Part shown: positions 1-10,601 of the stretch, piece after piece
Position numbering within the stretch: the first letter of the stretch is position 1
Layout of the letters: each line of letters opens with the position of its first letter
From: Pectinophora gossypiella
Taxonomy: Eukaryota; Arthropoda; Insecta; Lepidoptera; Gelechiidae
Length of the DNA stretch: 64,000 bases
Assembly (NCBI RefSeq): GCF_024362695.1
Contig: NC_065415.1
Coordinates: forward strand, 6,737,438 to 6,801,437
Direction: 5' to 3'
Program-made: the position numbers and the translations under genes
Notes under the pieces: generated by a model
Told to the model about the DNA's origin: nothing
Seen by the model: the letters and a program-made list of their open reading frames with translations, nothing else
The model's database searches: none

Positions 1-166
1 CTTTACGATCTTCTCTTAAATTAAAAAGCTTGTTTTACGCTTGGGTGGAGTCCTGGAGTTCCATATCGCTTCGGGTCGAAGATAAATTGTGGAGGAAGCC
101 GATAGTGTGGGCGGGGACTGTCGAAACTCCTTATTTCTTGGCCGAAGCCCAAATACGCGGCTTGAA
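1..166 (-). CDS. candidate last coding exon of an unidentified host gene (partial)
   Basis: On the minus strand an open frame of 47 codons runs from a possible splice acceptor (AG at 167-168) to a stop at 21-23. The start is a split codon, so at least one upstream exon would lie at higher coordinates. The predicted peptide is compositionally balanced and not repeat-like, with segments YLGFGQEIRSFDSPRPHYR and FDPKRYGTPGLHPSVKQAF at its end. I do not recognise the family. The acceptor has a weak pyrimidine tract, and no partner exon was identified. A chance open frame is the main alternative. Function unknown. Confidence 0.33.
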
Positions 167-168
167 CT

Positions 169-660
169 AAATCGTTGTTTTGTCAAGATGGTCATTAACA
201 TCTTATTTATCTACGCACTTGATAAAGGACCTAGATTTATCGACTGTTTTGTAAAATATGTAAATTTTAAGTCTTTATTGTTGCCAAACATGAATTTTGT
301 AGTGAACACGAGTTGAAAGTGTCGTACGCCGTAACCAAAAAGCGTAATTAAAGGAAGATATTAACGGGACTCGTTATTCCTATAAAATTAATCTGATAAA
401 TCGTAGTTGTCAGTTTATTCAGTTCAATGCATATGTACGCCATTATCGTCATTTGATTTGACGTAAACTTTGTGCCGTAAATAGACCACAAAGGATTTAT
501 TTTACGTTGTGATTTTTTATTATGCCCGTGAAAAGTTCTAACCCGGTTCTGTGGAAAGTGACATGGATTGGTAACATGTCATTCGGTCAACAGAAACTGA
601 CAGTTGCACATTCGAATTGTTTAGAGTAGATAGGAAAGAAATAAAAATTCTTACGTGGTG
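169..660. other. non-coding, no recognised feature
   Basis: AT-rich DNA without a convincing ORF, RNA gene or recognised repeat. If the exon at the left edge is real, this would be its upstream intron. Confidence 0.4.
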
Positions 661-665
661 AACGA

Positions 666-916
666 TTGCCTTGGCCAAGTTGCTAACGATTTTAACAATC
701 TTTTTTTTTACCTGAGTTATTATAGAATTGCCGTATGCATTAACTACTTGACTGGAAAAATGGTGGCTGTGTGTGAAGTGACAGTGATAAAAATGTATGG
801 GATTGACATAATGGCACAAGTCGATCCTATACATTTTTAACACTGTCACTGTAGATTGTTATAATCGTTTGTAACTTGGCTAATTACAGTCACCAGGGGC
901 TTTAGCCAAGTTACAA
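666..916. repeat. palindrome-rich foldback segment
   Basis: Three inverted-repeat systems lie together. First, 777-807 pairs with 820-850 (31-bp arms, about 3 mismatches, 12-base loop). Second, 869-883 pairs perfectly with 902-916 (TTGTAACTTGGCTAA and its complement). Third, about 666-697 is an imperfect inverted copy of about 853-885. The nesting suggests a decayed foldback MITE. The 74-base hairpin also has the size of a small-RNA precursor, but nothing else supports that role. Confidence 0.6.
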
Positions 917-1594
917 ATTAAATTTGAACAATATCATGCATAATACTGATTGAGTTGTAATACTTTGAATAACATACCTTTTTGCCTCAAGTTCTACCTA
1001 TTGTACCTGTATCTACCTACCAGCTACCAAGTTGTATGTTACTTGTTGATTGTTCTACGAAGTTGTACCTGTACTTTTACTAACATCTTCACACAAAATA
1101 TAAACTATGAACAGTTGTTTAATAAAAAAGCTACTCGAAGGCTACGCATCAAATTATTTGACATCGATTTTGCTCATACTTGACAGTCAAATTTTTAAAC
1201 AGGTGTTCAACACTCATTTATTTTTTGTAGCTAGACCATTTACTTTCCCGCTACTTCTAACTAATTATTCCCAGGAACAGTCGAATAAGTGTCTGCGGTA
1301 TTGGAAATCTAATTAGTAGATTCGAGATTAATAGCTCAACGTTCTTAAACCTATTAATATAAGATTTCCTTTCCGATGCTTTTGCCTTACCTTCTTGAAT
1401 GGATTTGAAAGTGCACCAGTCCTATTGAAAACTGCAATTCTGCTACCAAGTTAAATTGGCTTTAAATCACTTCGGTACTTCAATTTATGTGATGGCGTCT
1501 TCTTTTGAACTTTTCCTTAGCTTTAATTCTTTAAGGTAGGTGGACAAAGGTAGGTTAGGGAATAAATATGGATCTCGGTTCCTCAACCTCCTTC
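917..1594. other. AT-rich, no recognised feature
   Basis: No convincing coding frame or repeat. Short open frames here have no splice context and look like chance. Confidence 0.4.
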
Positions 1595-1672
1595 ATTGAT
1601 ATCATGTAGTTTCCAGGATTTATGCCTATTACATGGGCCTCAAACATAGCTAGCGAGGACTGGGCGTATTGA
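1595..1672 (+). mobile_element. S5 SINE fragment
   Basis: Matches, in reverse, the interior of other S5 copies in the window (11.6 kb, 40.0 kb), around the degenerate CACGTGATATCAATTA and GGCACAAATCCTGGAAACC blocks. Truncated at both ends. Confidence 0.5.
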
Positions 1673-2410
1673 CATTTGGAATTTTACCTTTGAACAGTTT
1701 TAAGGCGGTAATTAAACAGAAACTTTGTAAAAAAGGTTATTGTAAGGTTAGTGATTATTTAGAAGTAATATGAATGCATAAAAATAACTATCTGGGGCTA
1801 ATATTAGGCAGCCAAATTACAAAATTGTATAACAATAGTTTATGTTTTTAGGCTCTATGCCGAGTTTTTCTTGTCGGTTCTTTTCCCTGGCTATACAGGT
1901 TGTGAGAAGCTGCAGTAGTTTTCGACATCCGGACTGCAAAGGCGAATTCAATGAAATTTTGCTTGGCTGTCAAATAGGGATATTCATCGCTTGATTATCT
2001 CATATTGGTAAAGCCGTCAGTATACATAAGTAGAGTTGAGCTTAGTGTGCCGTGAAGTCAAAGTGTAGATGTTGTACATAACATACGTTTGATTGGAAGT
2101 TAAATATGAAGTTCATGTGGCACACGCCTATTCACTCTAGCTTTGAAGACTCCTAGATTATAACGAGTTGGATAAACAGACTACCCATATCGTGGCTGAC
2201 TTTGCAAACTGACGTATTTTCAACTTTTTTCTAAAATCATTTGTGGCTTATTGATAATAGTAAAATGTGTAAACAAATCAGATTTCGCCAAAAATTTCAG
2301 AAACGTCAGGTGACTATATTTATGTATCTAGGTAAATATTAAGGTATAAAATGATACGCTCTATCTTACTGGTGTCATAGAATAAATTAAAATATTGCGT
2401 ATAGAAAAGC
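1673..2410. other. no recognised feature
   Basis: AT-rich unique-looking DNA; nothing supportable. Confidence 0.4.
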
Positions 2411-2815
2411 ACCGTACCAGGATCCCCCCTAGATTTACGTCACCCCCTCTGGATCATACTTTGGTCTAACTGGTCGTAAGCGGCTGTCTGTCTCGTTCGC
2501 GCACTAACGCGGTGACTGCTGTTAAGAATGAGATATATCCCTACGGAGCTATCGGGATGTGCTGGTATTTACGACCAAGACCCAGACTCAGTTGATATCA
2601 GCCGTAGGTACTCTCTTTTCTTCCTGGCTCATTCGCGTTTACTTGGTGGCCCTCCTATTTATGCGTCTAGGGCTGCCGGTGCTGGGTCGTCTCTGGTAGT
2701 AATTTGGCATTCTGGAGATCCCTCTTCACTGCCCTTCAGCTGAGGCGGAGTCTACCACGCCCTCTATGCATGGTAATCATCTCAAGCACTTCTCTTGTCG
2801 TGTCGCAGCCGTAGG
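2411..2815. other. GC-rich segment of unknown origin
   Basis: Distinctly more GC-rich than its surroundings, with a 71-codon open frame on the plus strand (2528-2743). The peptide has no motif I recognise. GCCGTAGGTACT occurs twice, at about 2600 and 2808, which could mark a short direct repeat around 0.2 kb of sequence. A retrotransposon 5' region is possible; not demonstrated. Confidence 0.3.
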
Positions 2816-2854
2816 TACTAAAATATATTTTTGGCACCCCTACTGAAGCAAAGT

Positions 2855-2881
2855 TCTGTACCGTCGGTGAAAAGTAATACA
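2855..2881 (-). repeat. 27-bp dispersed repeat, copy 1
   Basis: Exact reverse complement of 7033-7059; both contain TTTTCACCGACGGTACAGA. The second copy overlaps a 32-bp palindrome, suggesting a dispersed palindromic element. Confidence 0.6.
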
Positions 2882-3061
2882 AGTCCAAAATTGAAGTTTT
2901 GAGAAAATCGAGTTTAAAGTTAAAAATATTCTAGCTCGTGACTTATAAGGAATAATGGAACAGAAGTTAGATGTGTCGATAGGTGATAATGGAAGGTTTC
3001 TTTTCTAATATTTAGTTATATTTAGAACCTAAACAGAAATGGTAGAGGATCAAAATAAATT

Positions 3062-3389
3062 ACATGTATCAGTTGACACCAACTTTTATACTGTGTAAAT
3101 TGATACAAGTCTACATATACCTTTTTACACACATAACTATACAAAAGTCATCGTTGATATATCATATTTCAATTAATAATTTTACAGTCTTATTGTACAA
3201 AAAACAAAATGTCTTGGAAGAAAGTTTATTTTATGAAGTTGTAGAAAGGCAAAATTCTATTTATTTTCTTTAAAAAGTAAAGAAACGTAACTTATATCAA
3301 TTGACACAAACGATAAACTATAACGAATTTGTGTCAAGTGGTATAACTTGATTTATTTTTTCGGTTTTATTGTGTAAAATGATACATGT
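3062..3389. repeat. MITE-like element with internal alternating repeats
   Basis: Ends form an 18-bp inverted repeat (3062-3079 and 3372-3389, 16 of 18 matching, ACATGTATCA at the tips). Three related GTGT-AA/C-A-TGATAC motifs alternate in orientation inside (about 3093, 3290 and 3330). No clear target duplication was found, so the boundaries are tentative. Confidence 0.4.
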
Positions 3390-3391
3390 TT

Positions 3392-4194
3392 TTACGAATT
3401 TCTAGTAATAAATACATATAAAGATGGTACACGTATATATAGTGTAAGGTGGCGATAATAAAATATTTTGTTATAATTTTACTCTCAAAACTCATAAATA
3501 ACCGGTCAAAACCACCACTGCTGCCCGCTACAAACAAATTTTGTCCACCACACTACGCCCCTAATCAAAACCATTGTTGGTTCATCTTACAAATTCAATT
3601 ATGATAATATTTCCACCCCTAACAAATAAAGGTAAGAGGAATCATATTAAGACTGGTCATTAGGAATGTTTCGGGCTAGCCTGGCAGCACGGCCTGGAGA
3701 TAAAAGTGATGTACCTACGTACTTTTAAACCAAAATCACACAAACTGGTTAGTGTTACTTCATTCCTGCTGAAACTATTTAAAAGATTACAACTCATTCC
3801 ACAATCAAAATCCCCTAAAGTATACATGTATCACGAAGAAAATGAGCAAAACTTGCCCGGCGATCGAAGGTCGCATTTCCACAGAGGTTTTGATAATTCA
3901 ATAAGTACTTCGAATTAACAAAATTCCCGGTCTAATGGTAGCCCGCAACATTGACAGAACTATAAACGGAGTCGAATCAATGTTGACGATAAGAATAGGT
4001 AGAGAAAATGAAGATCATTGATTCACCTTCAAACCTATAGGTTACACAGGGCTATCCTCAGGGTAGGTCTTATCACCTTTACCATGGTCTGTTATGGTTA
4101 AGCTAAATGAGTTCGTTTCCGCAAAACTTTAGACGTAAGCACACGTTCCGCGTATCCTCGCGTATGGACCATTATTGTGAAGTGGGCAAACTTC
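3392..4194. other. no recognised gene
   Basis: Mixed-composition DNA. A plus-strand frame near 3820-3918 reads sensibly for about 30 codons, but its possible acceptor is weak and it was not accepted as an exon. Confidence 0.35.
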
Positions 4195-4290
4195 CCACTA
4201 TATCATCATCATCCTCCTGCCTTTATCCCACTCTAGTTGGGGTCGGCACATCATGTATGAACATATGTCCCATATCTAATGTTACTTTAA
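4195..4290. mobile_element. retroelement fragment
   Basis: An (ATC)n run leads into CCTTTATCCCACTCTAGTTGGGGTCGGC, a block I recall as widely repeated in Lepidoptera. Trinucleotide run plus abrupt edge fits a retroposon tail. Family not assigned. Confidence 0.4.
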
Positions 4291-4446
4291 TGGGCTCAGT
4301 TTTCCGCATAAACGCAAGTGGTCCATTATGCGTGCTTTTGTTGACTATGTAAGCCAACCAGCTCCTTTCAGAAGTTCAAATACCTCCTGGGATTTCTACA
4401 AACTTTGTGACCTGGTTTAATTAAGGGGTTGTGCCCGTGGTGTTGC

Positions 4447-4560
4447 CAATTATTTATTCTAATCTAATTTATCCTACAAGATCCCACTGATGGGCAAAGG
4501 CCTCCCCTTCCTCTTTCCATTTTTCACGGTCCTGTGCGTAATTCTCTCTTATGTAATCAA
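4447..4560 (-). mobile_element. LINE 3' end fragment
   Basis: Contains a block reading AAGATCCCACTGATGGGCAA followed by AGGCCTCCCC; the related opposite-strand block occurs at 51905-51965 (CCCAGCTGTGGGATTTTGTAGG). Such a block is typical of old lepidopteran LINE tails. Truncated. Confidence 0.4.
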
Positions 4561-4992
4561 AATACAGAAAAAACAATTTAACGGTGGTGCACAGAGTTCA
4601 GAGTAGTAGTATTCCCTTTATAAAGACGAGAAAGCTCGACCAATTATTTACACCATTCAACGTGTTTGAGAAACTGGTAATCTTCTTTTGAGAAGATGTG
4701 GCAGATCCCGATGCTGCCGATGCCAAGCTGGATCCCAGTGGGACCTTAAACCCAAAAGTATGTACGATCATCTACAGCTGTGTAGGTTCAAAAATACCAC
4801 TACCGGCGCTTGCATCGAAGATCTAACCAGCGTGTATTGAATGGCTTGCATATTAATTGGAGCTTGATAATATTTTTGGAGCTATTATTTCACGTCTACA
4901 ACCTCCTTAGCAATGAAAGCAGCGTTCAATCTGCCACCGCTTAACCTGCATGTAATCAAGAAAACTATGTAAAACAGCTATGCTTCGAGCTA

Positions 4993-6295
4993 CGAGGGGA
5001 GGTCAAAAAGTTCGCGGAATGAGGGGGAAGGGGGTCGAAATTAAACACGAAACTATTTTTCCTTTTCAATATATTCTCCCTTAACCTTAACACATTTTCC
5101 GGATCTATCAAATAATTTGTTTATTCCATCATAAAAAAAAGATTTCTCTTTGCTGTCAAAATAGGCCGAAATTGCAGACTTGACTTCTTCATCATCGCCA
5201 AATTTTCGTCCACGCAGTTCCTTTTTCATTTTTGGGAACAAATAATAATCGCTGGGGGCCAAGTCTGGACTGTAAGGCGGGTGGTTTAATTTTTCGAACC
5301 CGCATCGGTGAATGGCAGCCGTCGCAACATGGCACGTGTGGACGGGTGCGTTGTCGTGCAAAAGGAGCACACCTCTTGACAGCTTTCCTCTTCTTTTTTC
5401 CTTGATAGCCTCTTTCAATCTATCCAGTAAAGAAGCGTAGTAATGTCCCGTTATAGTCACACCACGATCTTTATAATCAATCAGCAAAATACCTTCTGTA
5501 TCCCAAAAAATAGTGGCCATGATCTTTCCGGCCGATTGTGACACCTTAAACTTCTTTGGAGGAGGTGTGCCTTTTTTATGCCACTGCATCGACTCTTGCT
5601 TCGACTCAGGTTCATAGTGGTGAACCCAGGTTTCATCTCCAGTAACAATCCGGGCCATAACTTCTTCCTTATTCTCTCCACAGAGCTCTAAAAACTGGCG
5701 AGAACACTCGACACGCTCGCTTTTTTGAAGTGGCGTGAGCATTCTTGGAACCCATCTTGCGCTGACCTTAGTCATCCCAAGATGTTGATGTAGGATATTT
5801 AAAATACTTGTTTCGGATACACCGACCATTGCTGCAAGCTGCTTCTTCTTCAAGCGGGTATCTTCTAATACAAGTTTCTCTACTTTTTCGATGATTTCCG
5901 GTGTTGTGGCCTCAATGGGCCGTCCGGAGCGGGGGTCATCTTCAATCGACTCTCTTCCTTGCTTGAAAAGACTATGCCACTTGTAAACCATGGTTTTACC
6001 AGGGGCAGAGTCCGCGTAAACTGCTAACAGCCCTTGAAAAATCGTCTGAGCGGATTTTCCTTGCTTGGTGAGGAACTTAATGACGGCGCGGTGTTCAATT
6101 TTCTCCATATTCGCTGAGTTCTTCCCGATTCACTTGTTTGCTGGTCGATAGTTCAAACGTTAATGACCCGATTTGCTTCAAACTTGGTACATATATTGTA
6201 AACATGTTAATGAGGTGTGCAACTAGCGGCTACCTGTACGAGCAAACCAACCCCCTCCAACCCCTCCATTCCGCGAACTTTTTGACCTCCCCTCG
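4993..6295 (-). mobile_element. structurally intact mariner transposon
   Basis: A 1303-bp class II element bounded by perfect 29-bp terminal inverted repeats (4993-5021 and 6267-6295; tips CGAGGGGAGGTCAAAAAG) and flanked by TA at 4991-4992 and 6296-6297, the expected mariner target duplication. It encloses one uninterrupted transposase gene on the minus strand. Length, repeat length and TA duplication all fit an autonomous mariner. Perfect repeats and an open frame argue for a recent insertion. I did not assign a mariner subfamily. Confidence 0.96.
5053..6108 (-). CDS. mariner transposase, DD34D type, full length
   Basis: A 351-residue transposase that would bind the terminal repeats and cut and paste the element by a DDD-metal mechanism in the nucleus. 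Residues 1-110 form the paired helix-turn-helix DNA-binding region with a GRP linker motif (62-64). WVPRMLTP (119-126) matches the family's conserved WVP-LT block. Catalytic aspartates are visible at D158 (TGDET), D252 (HDNAP) and D287 (SPDLAPSDY), with exactly 34 residues between the last two. Length is within the usual 345-355. The ATG is followed by MEKIEHRAVI, a normal mariner N-terminus. No stop, frameshift or missing catalytic residue is visible, so the protein may be functional; activity is inferred only. Confidence 0.97.
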   Translation of the reverse strand: MEKIEHRAVIKFLTKQGKSAQTIFQGLLAVYADSAPGKTMVYKWHSLFKQGRESIEDDPRSGRPIEATTPEIIEKVEKLVLEDTRLKKKQLAAMVGVSETSILNILHQHLGMTKVSARWVPRMLTPLQKSERVECSRQFLELCGENKEEVMARIVTGDETWVHHYEPESKQESMQWHKKGTPPPKKFKVSQSAGKIMATIFWDTEGILLIDYKDRGVTITGHYYASLLDRLKEAIKEKRRGKLSRGVLLLHDNAPVHTCHVATAAIHRCGFEKLNHPPYSPDLAPSDYYLFPKMKKELRGRKFGDDEEVKSAISAYFDSKEKSFFYDGINKLFDRSGKCVKVKGEYIEKEK

Positions 6296-6297
6296 TA

Positions 6298-7012
6298 AGG
6301 GAAGGAGACTAATGACAGTTATGACAAATCTCAAATACCTCTTGACTAACCCTGCCATGGTGATATCGACGCCATGATCAGGACTCACAACTTATTGAGG
6401 TACTATTATTAAGTACTACAAGGTGGTTATAACAGAAAGAGAAAAAACACGGTTTGGTCTGAAGTACTAACGTAACCTATACCCATTCGCAATGCGGATC
6501 AGATATGGTTTGCTGTGGCTCTAGACAAAATGACTTCCCATAGACAGGTTTATGCGGAGGTTACCCTAAGATACACACTGGTGGCGCATAGAATCGAACT
6601 TGTATGTATCATTATACACGACATGTTATTGATATCCAAGATCGTATTTTCTGAAATATTTTGATATATATTAATTTATATTACTTTTCACGAAAAAATA
6701 AATGTGGTGTTTGATGTTACAACTAAAATTATATCATTAAACACGGACCGTGACAATTCAAGCATGGCGTGTATTTTAATATATCTTGAGTTGCATTTAC
6801 TTACACCAAAATATTTAATGAAAATCTTCATTTCACTTTGATGCAAGTTAAGATGAATTATATTACACGTGTTATAACAGCATGAATCCTTCACAAACAG
6901 TACTTATATCACTGAACACAAAAATTATCTCCGTATTTATAATAGCTACAGTTACGAGAATTAGACAGAAAGAAAGAGAATTTTTTGAACATGAAGTGTG
7001 TGCTAATAACTC
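6298..7012. other. no recognised feature
   Basis: AT-rich flank of the mariner; short frames on both strands have no supporting signal. Confidence 0.4.
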
Positions 7013-7059
7013 AAAAGTGATACAACTCGAGTTGTATTACTTTTCACCGACGGTACAGA
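7013..7059. repeat. 32-bp palindrome plus dispersed 27-mer
   Basis: 7013-7044 is a loopless palindrome centred on CTCGAG with a single mismatched pair (half-site AAAAGTGATACAACTC). 7033-7059 is the exact reverse complement of 2855-2881. Probably the core of a dispersed palindromic repeat. Confidence 0.7.
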
Positions 7060-7559
7060 GTTGTCACTTTGCGGTCCAATTACTTAGTTCTGTCCCGTTA
7101 ATGTTTTAATACGACCAGTTTCAGGAACAACTTTAAAGAAATTTACTTGTTAAGAAACTTACCTTAACTAAATGGTTTTACTTAACATAGTTTCTAACTC
7201 GTTAATTAAGGCTTTCCGGCGCGACCAACCTATGGTACATTGTAGATAATTAGATAATTTATATTAAATGACGTACCAACTAATGAACGTATAAATACAT
7301 AAATAAAGGGAGCCAAAATTAATATCGAATACATTTCTTTTAGTTTAAGTACCTACGTATTTTAGAGAGATCCACACAAAGAAAAATACAAAGTCACTAT
7401 AGACTTGTTAATACTTTTTTACTGCGTTTTATGACTATTATCAATTAGTAAACGATCGTCAAATAAATGAAAAAAACATATTCTTTTGCAAAACGTGTAG
7501 GAATCTTTTTTAGTTATTCTGCTTGGAAACATCATTTCCGTAAACTCAGCTACGAAAGT
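7060..7559. other. no recognised feature
   Basis: AT-rich DNA, nothing supportable. Confidence 0.4.
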
Positions 7560-7735
7560 GGATAAAATATTTATTAATTAATAACCAGTTATGAACAGAG
7601 AAAAAAAAAACATTTTCGTAGCTGGTTATGAAACATGGTTACAAAAACGACAAGTAAATTCCATTATCGTAACTGGTTATCAAGCAAGAAAAAAAAACCA
7701 TATTCGTGTCTGGTTACCAAAGGTCAGTTACGAAC
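7560..7735 (+). repeat. degenerate short tandem repeat
   Basis: TTCGTA/GNCTGGTTA blocks recur with starts near 7616, 7667 and 7704, separated by A-rich runs, so spacing is irregular (51 then 37). An inverted TAACCAGTTATGAAC precedes them. The open frame crossing it is a by-product of the repeats. Confidence 0.45.
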
Positions 7736-8300
7736 GTGGATTCGTGGACGTGGAACGTGGTGGGTCACAGCTACCTGCTTCAAGTCGCCAACGAACAGTC
7801 AATCTTGCCTTTGAATGTTTTTATACGGAGTAACTTTCACCGCTAACCTTATCAAATATTTCCTTCATAAAAATAAATCTAGTATTAAGTAGGAACCTGA
7901 GCAAGTATTTTATTTTCTATAGAAAACTTTTAAACGAACTCACATTTTATAACGACGACAAAACAAGTCTGGCTTACAAACATTTTTGCAGCTTCGTAAC
8001 ACGAACTGAGAAAATACTTGTCTAAATTTTTCAGCGTTAAATAATATATAAACTTCGGAATAATATCAGAGCCATAAGTTATTCAGTACTGACCTTTTCA
8101 GACGTTCCAATCAGAAATTGGTTTTAAAGTTGTCCGGTCTTGACAAGGAGAAATATTCAGTTGGTTCAAGTACGGTTGAGAATTTAGAATGCACTTGTGA
8201 ATTTGTTGCTTTATGGCCCTAACTCACAAAGACGCCATGATGGTGACGCTACAAAAGTGCAATTATCTAAAGGGCGTCCTCAAGACCTCTGCCTACCCAA
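7736..8300. other. no recognised feature
   Basis: Nothing supportable beyond AT-rich unique-looking DNA. Confidence 0.4.
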
Positions 8301-8302
8301 CA

Positions 8303-8410
8303 CATAACATAAGCTAACGACTGTATCCCAAATGGGGAAGACAGAAGTACATCAATCGCAAGAAAGTCTAACGACTAGCTTTCTGTTAGACCAACGTGAT
8401 AAGTGGTGAG
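8303..8410 (+). mobile_element. S4 repeat copy
   Basis: Shares the ACATAAGCT-ACGACT-TATCCCAA start and the CTTTCTGTTAGACCAACGTGATAAGTGGTGAG block with copies at 27178 and 55972. Diverged, with a small insertion in the middle. Confidence 0.65.
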
Positions 8411-8944
8411 TCATATTATGGAATACACGTCAATTTTAGGCAGGAATTTTAAAAACCCTTTCAATTTTTTATATAGGCCAATAATTATTCATTCGACCCG
8501 AGTTATTCATTCATTATAAAATTAACAATTGTCAAAACATCCGTCCTTTTCTTTTTCGGCGGATTAGAAAATGACAGGTATAACTTAAAATTAGGAGGTG
8601 TGGAAATTGGGGCCATTATGTTGCCTAGCTTGTTTTATTTGCCTATCATAACTGTTTTATTTAGAAAAAAAAACATTGTTCATTTTTCTTAAAATATAGC
8701 TGGCGGTTTACCCTAAGGCTTTAATCAAATGCGCAGATTAGGTAAATCTAAACAAAAGGCTTTATTTACCAGCATACTGCGCAGTATCGGTGGATGGATT
8801 ACAGCTAACCCCTCGAGGCTCATTTATATCCATTGATCAGCTGCAATCTCTATTAGCAAATGAGTAATGAGTTCTAAAATAGTGCCAGCTCAAACGCAGA
8901 TAAATAAGCTTTCATTTAGTCATTAATTGTAAGGTAAATAAAGG
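8411..8944. other. no recognised feature
   Basis: AT-rich DNA without a supportable element. Confidence 0.4.
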
Positions 8945-9165
8945 GGTTAAAAGGCTGCATTACAACAACTCATCTAAAATGAAATATTGCAATTTGTCAT
9001 TTACGTTTAAAAACGTAAGTACGCAATGTCAACAAACAGCAATACTGTTTTCCCCAGCTCGTCAATACGCATGCATAATGAATCTCCTGGGGGCTTAAAA
9101 CGGCCTCATCAAAGCAATTCATTTTTCTTAGATGAATTGCTTCGATGTGGCCATTTTAACCCCCC
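8945..9165. mobile_element. M2 foldback repeats (partial copy plus hairpin copy)
   Basis: 8945-9045 is a diverged half-copy (GGGGTTAAAAGGCTGCATTAC, then AATATTGCAATTTGTCATTT). 9089-9165 is a compact hairpin whose arms (9089-9122 and 9132-9165) read GGGGG-CTTAAAACGGCC... and its complement, with an 8-9 base loop. Two further copies lie at 23288 and 52085. Non-coding foldback MITE. Confidence 0.7.
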
Positions 9166-9201
9166 TGATCTTCTAAATGCGGAAAATATTATGTTTGTTT
9201 T

Positions 9202-9550
9202 GGAGTGCAATCTTCTTCTATCGTGTGGGTTGAGAGGTGGATGACCAACCTCATCTACCCTGGTGTCAGGGTTATTATTGAGCCGCCAAAGCCACCTGCC
9301 GTGACTCAAGTAACAACTACGTACTTACATCAGTAGGTAGTAACCGGGAACAACGGCTTAACGTTCCTTCCGAAGCACGGATCATATTACTTTCGGACAA
9401 TCAGGTGATCAGCCTGTAAAGTCCTAACCAAACTAGGGATCATAAAGTGATTTTTGTGATATGTCCCCACCGGGATTTGAACCCAGGACCTCCGGATCGT
9501 GAGACCAACGCTCAAACCACTGGACCACAGAGGCTACAGAGGAGTGCAAT
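9202..9550 (-). mobile_element. S1 SINE, full length, with target duplication
   Basis: Body 9212-9540 on the minus strand, flanked by perfect 10-bp direct repeats GGAGTGCAAT (9202-9211, 9541-9550). The tRNA-like head lies at the right end (complement of the B-box region near 9473-9490). The core GCTTCGGAAGGAACGTTAAG is present and the tail is the GAAGAAG end. The intact duplication shows genuine retroposition. Confidence 0.88.
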
Positions 9551-9804
9551 AAAAAGTTTTGTATACTTACTTATATTGTATTGTATATAGAGTCCAATAA
9601 CCAGATCGTCGATTGATCTATTTGCACCGTAAGCGTTATAAGTCTTTATTACTATATTTTTAAGGGCAAGTGAAGGAAAATATCGTGAGAAAACTCAAAT
9701 CCGAGAAAATATGATAACCCGTAATTGAAATATTTTCCCTTCGAGATGGATAGCAGTAGAAAATCAAACCTTTTTTAACTTTAGGTTGATAAATAATAAT
9801 TAAT
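9551..9804. other. no recognised feature
   Basis: AT-rich spacer. Confidence 0.4.
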
Positions 9805-9905
9805 AATAATTCAAATTCTTTATTCAGGCAACTAGGCCCATATAATTCATTACATTTAAAAAATTATAATTAAATAAATAAATTGCCTTAAAATAAACAT
9901 ACAAT
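9805..9905 (-). mobile_element. LINE 3' tail
   Basis: On the minus strand it reads TATGGGCCTAGTTGCCTGAA followed by TAAAGAATTTGAATT and a short ATT-rich tail, the polyadenylation-like end of a non-LTR element. 5'-truncated. Confidence 0.5.
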
Positions 9906-10020
9906 GGTTAGTAATTTCCTATACTTACTCTATTTTAGTTATTTAAATATAAAAACTTGATAAAACGTGACGGTGTGTGGACTCCGTGTAAGGAGATTAT
10001 GAGGAATGCGACAATCTACA

Positions 10021-10185
10021 CCTTTTTTATGGTGACTTATTGTAGATTTGCCGATTTGGTATTAACTACTTGGCCGTACAAATGGGGAGCGCTGAGGCCA
10101 CACTCGCTACAAAAATTAATGATAACCGATCTAAAAACCTTGTTGGCCGCGATCCTCGGGTCAGGGCGTGTCTGAGAGGACGAAA
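10021..10185 (-). mobile_element. J (Jockey-type) LINE 3' end, diverged
   Basis: Shares TTATTGTAGATTTGCCG, AACTACTTGGCCG-ACAAATGGGGAGCGCTGA and GGCGTGTCTGAGAGGA blocks with the better copy at 19131. Contains a rearranged middle. Confidence 0.65.
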
Positions 10186-10576
10186 AACTAAGTCAGAACC
10201 TAACAAAAACATATAACACGCGATTATATCGAAAAAGTCAACTAAAGACTAAGTCGACTACCTAAATCGTCTTCTTTGAAGTGATTTACTAAATAGGCCA
10301 TTCATCATATCTATTGGACGTTAAAACCAATTGTGGCATCCACCTTCTGATGTCTCGTCGTTCTGCCCACCCTGAAATGGATTACCGTGATTTGTGTGCG
10401 TTATAAAAGACCAAATAGAAACAGTCTACTTAGTGAAGCAACCACAAGAATTGCAACAGGAAAAGTGCAACAATGTTGTAGGTGGTTTGTAAAATGGATA
10501 ACATTAGCTCTCCTGCTGAGAAGAAGCATGTTGTGCGGCGTTAGGGATTGCCACCTATCGTGTTGTTGAAAGAGTA
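10186..10576. other. no recognised feature
   Basis: Two overlapping short frames on opposite strands (10387-10569, 10401-10646) have no supporting context and are probably chance. Confidence 0.4.
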
Positions 10577-10601
10577 GAAAATAATGGCCGCCATTATTTT
10601 C
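10577..10601. repeat. 11-bp-arm palindrome
   Basis: GAAAATAATGG and its complement flank CCG. The right half contains GCCGCCAT, which resembles Pho/YY1-type sites, but no further context supports regulation. Confidence 0.55.

Noticed and set aside
2528..2743. 71-codon ORF in a GC-rich segment
   Set aside because: No recognisable motif or splice context; GC-rich DNA lengthens chance frames.
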